From Ceratodon purpureus (lineage: Eukaryota > Streptophyta > Bryopsida > Pseudoditrichales > Ditrichaceae): a DNA stretch of 64,000 bases. Of the stretch, positions 58,301 through 64,000 are shown one piece after another (the stretch's first letter is position 1; each line of letters starts with the position of its first letter). Location: positions 7,432,825-7,496,824 of the forward strand of contig CM026432.1 in NCBI GenBank assembly GCA_014871385.1, read 5' to 3'. The notes under the pieces are model-generated. The model did not search any database, had not been told where the DNA came from, and worked only from the letters and a program-made list of their open reading frames with translations. The position numbers were made by a program, and so were the translations under genes.

Positions 58301-58531
58301 CACTCTTAGCAGTCCGCTTCACCTTTGCTTTCTTGGGCGGGGATTCGACTTCCTCTTCATCTTCTTCTCCCTCCTCTTCGATCGGGATCTCCTTCAGACC
58401 TGCATTGTCGTCCTCCTCCGACGAGGTCTGCAGCTGAATCATAGGGGATTTGGAGCTGATCACCACCGTGTCCCCACCCGATCCACTCGACAACCCTGGA
58501 GTCCGCGCCGGCGCCGTGTCTACAGACACCG

Positions 58532-58619
<88 letters not shown>

Positions 58620-58631
58620 CCGGGCCCTCAT
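55321..58631 (-). pseudogene. hAT transposase (ZNF862-like), interrupted by an in-frame stop
   Basis: Exons 58631-57132, 56442-56043 and 55925-55321 join in phase. Order: a poly-Gly stretch from the C86 tract, an acidic linker (EEEGEEDEEEVESPPKKAKVK), a BED-like zinc segment (VKCKACTAF...TLFKHDGKR), the catalytic core with LSVDEVTTADNGSYLSLHCY and SFGADGCSTMQG, the CVGHRCNLA motif, VETRWVSL, and the C-terminal dimerisation region (LAELAVTHVIGSVEDERLFS). This is the hAT pattern of cut-and-paste transposases of the ZNF862-like branch. A TAG stop at 57189-57191 interrupts exon 1, 19 codons before its donor. A second TAG (58632-58634) lies just upstream of the chosen ATG. Otherwise the frame is intact, so inactivation looks recent. 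I did not find the element's termini or an 8-bp duplication. Confidence 0.8.
58533..58618. repeat. C86 homopolymer inside the hAT gene
   Basis: 86 consecutive C residues on the plus strand, read as poly-Gly on the minus strand. Such a run is hypermutable and hard to sequence, so its true length and the reading frame across it are uncertain. Confidence 0.9.
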
Positions 58632-58634
58632 CTA

Positions 58635-59400
58635 CAGCATTGTTGCAATGGCGCAATCCTCCTCTGAGCTCTCGGTCTCCAGCTCCGCGCCCGGAACATC
58701 TGGATCCTTGGAGTCAAGAACCAACATAAGTGGCGCCCCCGATCCCGCATGCCGCGATGAGGTGAAGTAGGTCTGCAATGTGCTCTTCCCGCGAGCTCTC
58801 AGCCTCGCTTTCTCCGTCATCAGAGATCTTCTCTTCATCTCCTCCCGGGCTGCTGTGAGGAGCTCTCGGGCCCTCTTCTTCTCCTTCCGTTTCTCTTGTA
58901 GCAAGAGAGCTGCTGCCCGCACCGCCTGGCCTGCATCCCCCCCCCGATCCCTCGACGCTCTCCATGACAGTAGATTAGTACCCCAATCCCCAACAAACCC
59001 CAAACCCCAACAAACCCAAAACCCGCAACACCAACTTGCAAAATCGGCAATTGAGAAATCAAAGCAGTACCCAGCAAACCAGCAACCAAAGTCACCTAAC
59101 CAAAGCGAGCAATTGAGAAAACCCAAAGAACAGCAAGTAAGAAATAGCAATTGAGAGAACCCGCAAACCCAGCAAATCAGCAACCAAAGCCAGCAATTGA
59201 GAAATCGAAAACCCAGCAAAGCAGCAAACCAGCGGAACAGCAACAACAACAGCAACCGAGATATAGTGCGATCCACGTACCTGCGAGAAGCGCCCCCAGA
59301 ACCCATGACTCCCAGATTCGGAGCGCCCCCAAAACCCATTGTCCCAAGCAGATTCGGAACTCAACTACCACTAGCTCAAATTGAATGATCGAAGTGGGAG
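58635..59400 (-). other. Upstream part of the hAT gene and short AC-rich repeats
   Basis: The frame upstream of the TAG stays open and contains EKRKEKKRARELLTAAREE and KSTLQTYFTSSR, which look like a genuine N-terminal part. GCTGTAG just before the hAT ATG could be a splice acceptor. Beyond 58970 the DNA is made of AACAAACCC and AGCAATTGAGAAA repeats (near 59045, 59107, 59149 and 59196). Confidence 0.4.
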
Positions 59401-60224
59401 GAAAATTGAAATGCAAAAAATTCAAACAACCCTCAGCCAAGATGGCAAATAGGCCACTCAACAAACGCAATTACTGGCAATCTCAAGGAAGTACCGCACA
59501 TAAATGCACACAGAATCTGGCGAAGCACTGAATAAATGAAGATGAGTGAGTGGCGAAGTACACAATGTACTCGGCGCAGCACCCATTAAAACCTAACCCT
59601 AAGGCGAACCCCAACTAATCCAGGCCGCTCAACTAATCCAGATCTGGCGACCTTCTTGCTATCCCACCGTCCATCTGTCGCAATCTGGCGCTCCGACCTT
59701 GCCCGCGAACGCACAGCTGGCGATCTATGTGCAATTTACTGTGAAATTCTATTAGTATGGGTTCGCCAGGCTTTACGTATGAGTGCAATCTGGCTTCTCT
59801 TCGCCAAAAATAAAAGCCCTGGTTACCGTGCTCAAAAATTATGTTTTAATTCAAAAGTATGATGAAAAAACCTAAAACCGTGGAAAATCAAGTAGTAGCC
59901 ACGGTTATACCCCTTCATCTTATACCAGCTATAAATCACTCAATAAAGGTAAACTAATGAAATGTAGTTTGACAAATATATTTTCCAGTTCAATTTAAAA
60001 ATTTGAAAAATAAGATCATCCTGATAGTCAAAATTGTGTTTCAGCTGTCTGTATTAAGAAATATTTGAATACGCACACGGTATTGATCTTTTTTACTGTA
60101 AGGAGGCACCAAAATTCATGAAATTATTATTTTGAGAATTCATTAATGAGATTAGATACATTTCTCACAACTTTACAACATGAAAAAAAAAAATGGATGA
60201 AAAATTGTCATTTAGATGACAGTT
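59401..60224. other. Spacer without recognisable gene
   Basis: No gene. An inverted pair AACCGTGG / CCACGGTT at about 59875-59908 recalls the ACCGTGGA block of the Mutator-like TIRs and might be a solo remnant. Confidence 0.4.
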
Positions 60225-60961
60225 GGGGGGAAGCACAATAAAGTGGACCACAAAAGTGCTTAGCTCATTGCCAATTTCAGCCTGTTGTGTAAACACACTA
60301 GAAAGTGGCATCTAAAACTTCTTGATGGGAAATTAAGTTTGGGATATGGAAAGTAGACTTGATGTACTACAACTTCCGAAATTTGCGTTCGTAGTTGTTG
60401 AGTTGAGACACCTCTATGAACACCACAAAGTTGAACAAAGTGAATGCAGTCATTTGGAAAAGTGACCGTATTACATTGTAGTTTTGACAGAATTCACTTT
60501 TGACTTTGTGGGGCCCTTCATTTGTACATTGCGCTTGTAGAAATGATCCACGTGGCCGTGTTTGCAATCCTAGATTGGCAAAAAGTATCCCCGGGATGTT
60601 TTTAAAACACTGTTTTCGGTGAAACTTTTTGTGAGGTTTTTTTCACCGAACATTGTTTTTTAAATTGGAAAAAACATCCTCTAAAGACAATAGAGGGCCC
60701 CAAATGAAGAAATCAAGACTTTGGATAAGTTCATTTTCATGATTTAGAACTAGGGGTCAAATTAAGTTTCAATTGAAGATGTTTTTTTCATGAAGATGTG
60801 TGTAAGATACCTTATGACACCTTAAAAAGTGACTTAAATGCTCAAAAACTACACCAAAATGCTCAAAATCAGCTTTGAGCTATTAAAAACAGCACACTTC
60901 ATATTCACTTCCTAGTGATCACATATTGCACTTGGTGGTCCACTTTATTGTGCTTCCCCCC
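60225..60961. mobile_element. 737-bp non-autonomous element of the giant-transposon family
   Basis: The ends are GGGGGGAAGCACAATAAAG and its inverse, about 35 bp long, flanked by AGTT (60221-60224 and 60962-60965). The first ~400 bp is related to the left subterminal part of the 30-kb element (1690-2080), and the right ~45 bp to its right end (GTGCAA.ATGTGA.CA). There is no coding capacity. It lies about 820 bp upstream of the LRR start codon. Confidence 0.88.
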
Positions 60962-61784
60962 AGTTACGGAACTTGGAAAAATGAGATCGACGAGTTTTTG
61001 GTCGTTCAGGCGTTTAGGGGTTAAGCGTCTCCCAATCTTGTTCTAAGGTTAGGCTCAGCTGATTGAATTGTAGTACACAAGACATTAGATTCGATTGTCA
61101 TTGCAAGTGTTTTTCACAACTCTTGTTACTTGATTGAAGGTGCAAGTTAAACAGTAGCATGTTCACTTTGGAATATATGTAGATGTTGCCTTTGGTGCCT
61201 TGTGATGCTTGGCTGTGCAATTTTCAAGGAACATTACTATTATAATATGATACATTTTACAGTAAAAGTTCCTTCTCCAAGTCACGGAATCAAGACAGTT
61301 TAGACGCAGTTAAGTGTGCAAATCAATTTTTGACTTTGATTATTGATGACATACTCAAATTTTATAATATCATGACATTGTCAATACATTCTAGATTAAT
61401 ATCTAATTGCCTTTTCCTTCCTATAATTACTTTTCATACTACTCATTTAGAAGTATGCTAATTAGCTTAAAGTAACGGGAATGGGTGTCCCTACCTTTAA
61501 GCCATGAGAGCAACCCATCTAGAACCACAAAAGTCAAGCCAATGTGGATAAAAAGCCATCGGACACGAATGTCAACTATATGTTAGCGGCTATGAAGTTT
61601 CGACAGCTGCTACACAACATATCTGGCACCAGTCAACGTTGACTGAAGCAAGCTCGTCACGATCGATCACATCACATAAACAGTATATAATAATCCCAAG
61701 TACACACAACGGTATCACATCACCATCATCAGTATCTTGTACAATTCGTACTCTCTGTCAAAACTCGTAGTCGTATCGATCGAA
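60962..61784 (+). promoter_or_regulatory. Upstream region of the LRR gene with TATA box
   Basis: TATATAA at 61684-61690 lies 95 bp before the ATG, a usual plant distance given a ~60-bp leader. The rest is AT-rich with no gene. Confidence 0.55.
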
Positions 61785-63071
61785 ATGGGCAAGTTGATGC
61801 TGCTACCGCTGCTGCTGGCCTTAACGCTCTGTGTCGCGAGTGCATGCACTCCTGCAGATCAGAAGGCTCTCTTAGCTTTCAAGGCCCAATTCAATGACCC
61901 CTCCGGTGTCTTCGCTTCGTGGAGCCCCCAAGATCCTATCTACCCGGACTGCTGCGGCTGGAAGGTATGCACACATCACTCCAGTTCTGCAGCGATCGAA
62001 TCGTATGCCATTTGCGGTGATCGATCTATCGAATGGTGATAAAACACTGGTAGCAAATCCGATGCTTTTGACTGTGATAGGAGTGTTGTAGTGATAGAAT
62101 TGGGTTGGGTTGGGAAGGGAGTGGGAGTGATCATGCATTTTGTTGTGGCTGTGGGTGCCAGGGCGTGAGATGTGAGTTCGTGGCGCCGGGTAGGGTGACG
62201 AGCGTCTCTCTTCAAGGCGGCGAGGGAGTGGCGACAGTGAAGAAGGGCGTAACAGGCGCGGGGAATTCACTGGGCGACTTGACGGGGCTGAAGTTCCTTG
62301 TTCTGACCCAGATACGATTCAGCTTCAAGCATCCCGTGCCGCCCACGCTGGCTAAGCTGAAAAGCCTGGAGACTCTGGGCTTGAGTGGCACTCAGTTCAC
62401 CGGAACCACCTTGCCTTCGTTCCTTAGCACTCTCACCAAGCTCAACGACGTCACCATTGAGGGCAATTATTTCCCTGACGGCATCCCCGTAAGCCTAAAT
62501 CTGTCTCCCTCGCTAAAATTGCATCGGAACCAACAATAAGCTGGTCTTCAAACGTGATTATGAACTGTGGAAAGATCTGTTTCCTCCCAGTCACTCTCTA
62601 CCCATAGATATGAAGTGCCTTATCTCGACAAAGAGTGAACTGGACATTGTCTAAATATGGTTCAGTAGATAAGTATTTGGTGTCGATTACACATGCAAGT
62701 CTCTCTCTATGCAAGTCTCTCTCTATACTTACGGAATGTGTTGGGCTGTGCTGCAGGCGTCGTTTGGGAACATGAAAGCACTGGGATTGTTGTCGCTGCC
62801 ATCGAATGGGATGAAGACGATAGGGAAATCGGCGTCCAGTCTGACGAAGCTGAAGAATCTGAACTACTTTTCAGTGGCAAGCAATGCGATAACGGGGCGT
62901 ATTCCGGCGTGGGTGGGGTTGCTGACGCCCGTGAAGACGACCAAGGACGTCTACTTGCAGGAGAATAAATTGACGGGGCCTATCCCCAAGAGCTTGAGCG
63001 GGTTGGCCGTGAATAGCTTCCGGCCCGGCAACCCTGGCCTTTGTGGGGCACCGCTAGCAGCTTGCTCCTAG
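61785..63071 (+). CDS. Secreted leucine-rich-repeat protein (PGIP/DRT100-like)
   Basis: Exons 61785-61964, 62162-62488 and 62757-63071 join in phase 0 and give 273 residues. The signal peptide is MGKLMLLPLLLALTLCVASA. The LRR N-terminal cap follows (ADQKALLAFKAQF, CCGWK joined to GVRC). About six plant-type repeats follow (LTGLKFLVL, LKSLETLGLSGTQFTG, LTKLNDVTIEGNYF, MKALGLLSLPSNG, LKNLNYFSVASNAITGRIP, DVYLQENKLTGPIP), then the C-terminal cap GNPGLCGAPLAACS. There is no transmembrane or kinase part, so the product is an apoplastic or cell-wall LRR protein like polygalacturonase inhibitors and DRT100; ligand unknown. All splice sites are canonical and no defect is present. It looks like an ordinary host gene outside the transposon nest. 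Confidence 0.92.
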
Positions 63072-64000
63072 AACTCTTACCATAGACTTATTTCAGAAGG
63101 GTAGCCATAACTCAAAGCGCCACGCGCTCTAACCTCTCTTTTTGTTGTTTTTTTTTTTTTTTTTATTACTTATTTTAATGATGAACGTCAATTTCATTAA
63201 ATGGCAAGATATCATGTGCCATTTTCCCACAAGGTCATCTAACGTACGTTTATTTACACTTTTTTGTGCCAATTCTTATCCATTTCATTTTTCATTTTTA
63301 TGCCCAATATTGGATGTGACAAATGTATGTTCAATTTTTTTGAAATTATCTACTATTGGAGATTCAATATATAATATATTGATGTGAAAAAGTAAAATTC
63401 GGCGTAAATTCATTCAACAATAAAAAATTTCCACCAATTTTTTTGAAATTTCATGCAGTTGTTATCTGAATACTTTTTACATGCCTAAGTACATGTCATT
63501 TTTTATTTGCATGTCTTATTAAAATAGTTGTGACTTGTGTGCAAACCCCTAATAGTTGTAACTCAATTCTTTTATTAATTTTGATAATATTTTAATTATA
63601 ATTTTACACTTAGATTTGTACAGTGAAGACTTCAAATAGTAGACCATAAAGGTGGTCTTTCAAGCCTTGAAATGCAAGTGCATGTTAGAAAGTGGCATGT
63701 TAAAGGTTATAGTAGACGCACCTAAAATCACCACAGCCCCCAAATTACCACCCTAGTATGATTCTACCAACCTCCAGAATCTCCAAAAGCGAATTGTCAG
63801 TCCTTATTTGGAGGACTAATTTGCTTATTGGCCACCATGCTAGTGGGTGAACTCTCACAGTCATAGAATACGGTTAAATTGGGTTTAATAATGAGCAAAA
63901 TCAAGGACCACTATTATTGCTCATCGGAAATTCTAAGTTAGAAATGGGTCACATAGTACTTTACACTTTGAGGTTTTCTATAAAATTGAGAATTACAAAT
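63072..64000. other. AT-rich 3' flank
   Basis: A T-rich tract at 63139-63164, then AT-rich sequence with no recognisable gene to the window end. Confidence 0.5.

Noticed and set aside
57828-58667. 279-residue plus-strand frame ending in poly-Pro
   Set aside because: A shadow of the hAT gene; the poly-Pro is just the C86 tract read on the other strand.
58632-59339. 235-residue minus-strand frame rich in Leu/Cys/Phe
   Set aside because: Its first two thirds come from AACAAACCC/AGCAATTG low-complexity repeats. Only the last ~100 residues look protein-like and are noted with the hAT gene.
55157-59400. Defined hAT element boundaries
   Set aside because: I searched both flanks by eye for short CAG-type inverted ends with an 8-bp duplication and found none I could defend.
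59580-59600. Telomere-like AAACCTAACCCTAA
   Set aside because: Only about two imperfect units; not an interstitial telomere array.

Overview
This is nuclear DNA of a land plant. It has spliceosomal introns throughout, a fragment of the TPLATE-complex subunit TWD40-2, a two-domain B3 DNA-binding protein, an F-box protein and a secreted plant LRR protein. I cannot name the species. The mixture of old multi-gene transposons and few ordinary genes suggests a repeat-rich, perhaps non-seed, plant genome; that is inference. There is no rRNA, convincing tRNA, CRISPR array or prokaryotic operon.

The main structure is a nest of transposons. The ends 1656 and 31792 carry matching terminal inverted repeats (GGGGGGAAGCACAATAAAG...) flanked by ATAT on both sides, defining a 30.1-kb element. 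From left to right it holds a multi-exon transposase-like gene (5183-10408, +), a decayed TWD40-2 fragment with a tandem partial duplication (11.4-15.9 kb), an apparently intact B3 gene (19055-20241, +), an apparently intact F-box gene (22286-23951, -) and a three-exon coiled-coil/zinc-ligand gene (25150-31078, -). It appears to lie inside a second element of the same family. The second element's transposase 3' end is at 1-213, its own copy of the three-exon gene is at 39476-44299 (frameshifted), and its degenerate right end is at 45006-45039. Its left end lies outside the window. A 737-bp non-autonomous relative with the same ends and a 4-bp AGTT duplication lies at 60225-60961.

A different, Mutator-like element of 10.1 kb (45041-55147) has long degenerate inverted repeats and a perfect 10-bp duplication, CTCTCCCCCA. 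It landed in the right terminus of the outer giant element. It carries a multi-exon gene (46001-49333, -) with RNA polymerase II CTD-like heptads and a ParB-like motif, a TTAA-flanked MITE in one of that gene's introns, a five-unit ~212-bp array of palindromes, and an unrecognised gene at 53745-54197.

To the right lie a hAT transposase gene (55321-58631, -) with an in-frame stop and an 86-nt C/G tract, then a clean three-exon LRR gene (61785-63071, +), which looks like a resident host gene. The rest is AT-rich or low-complexity sequence in which I see no gene.
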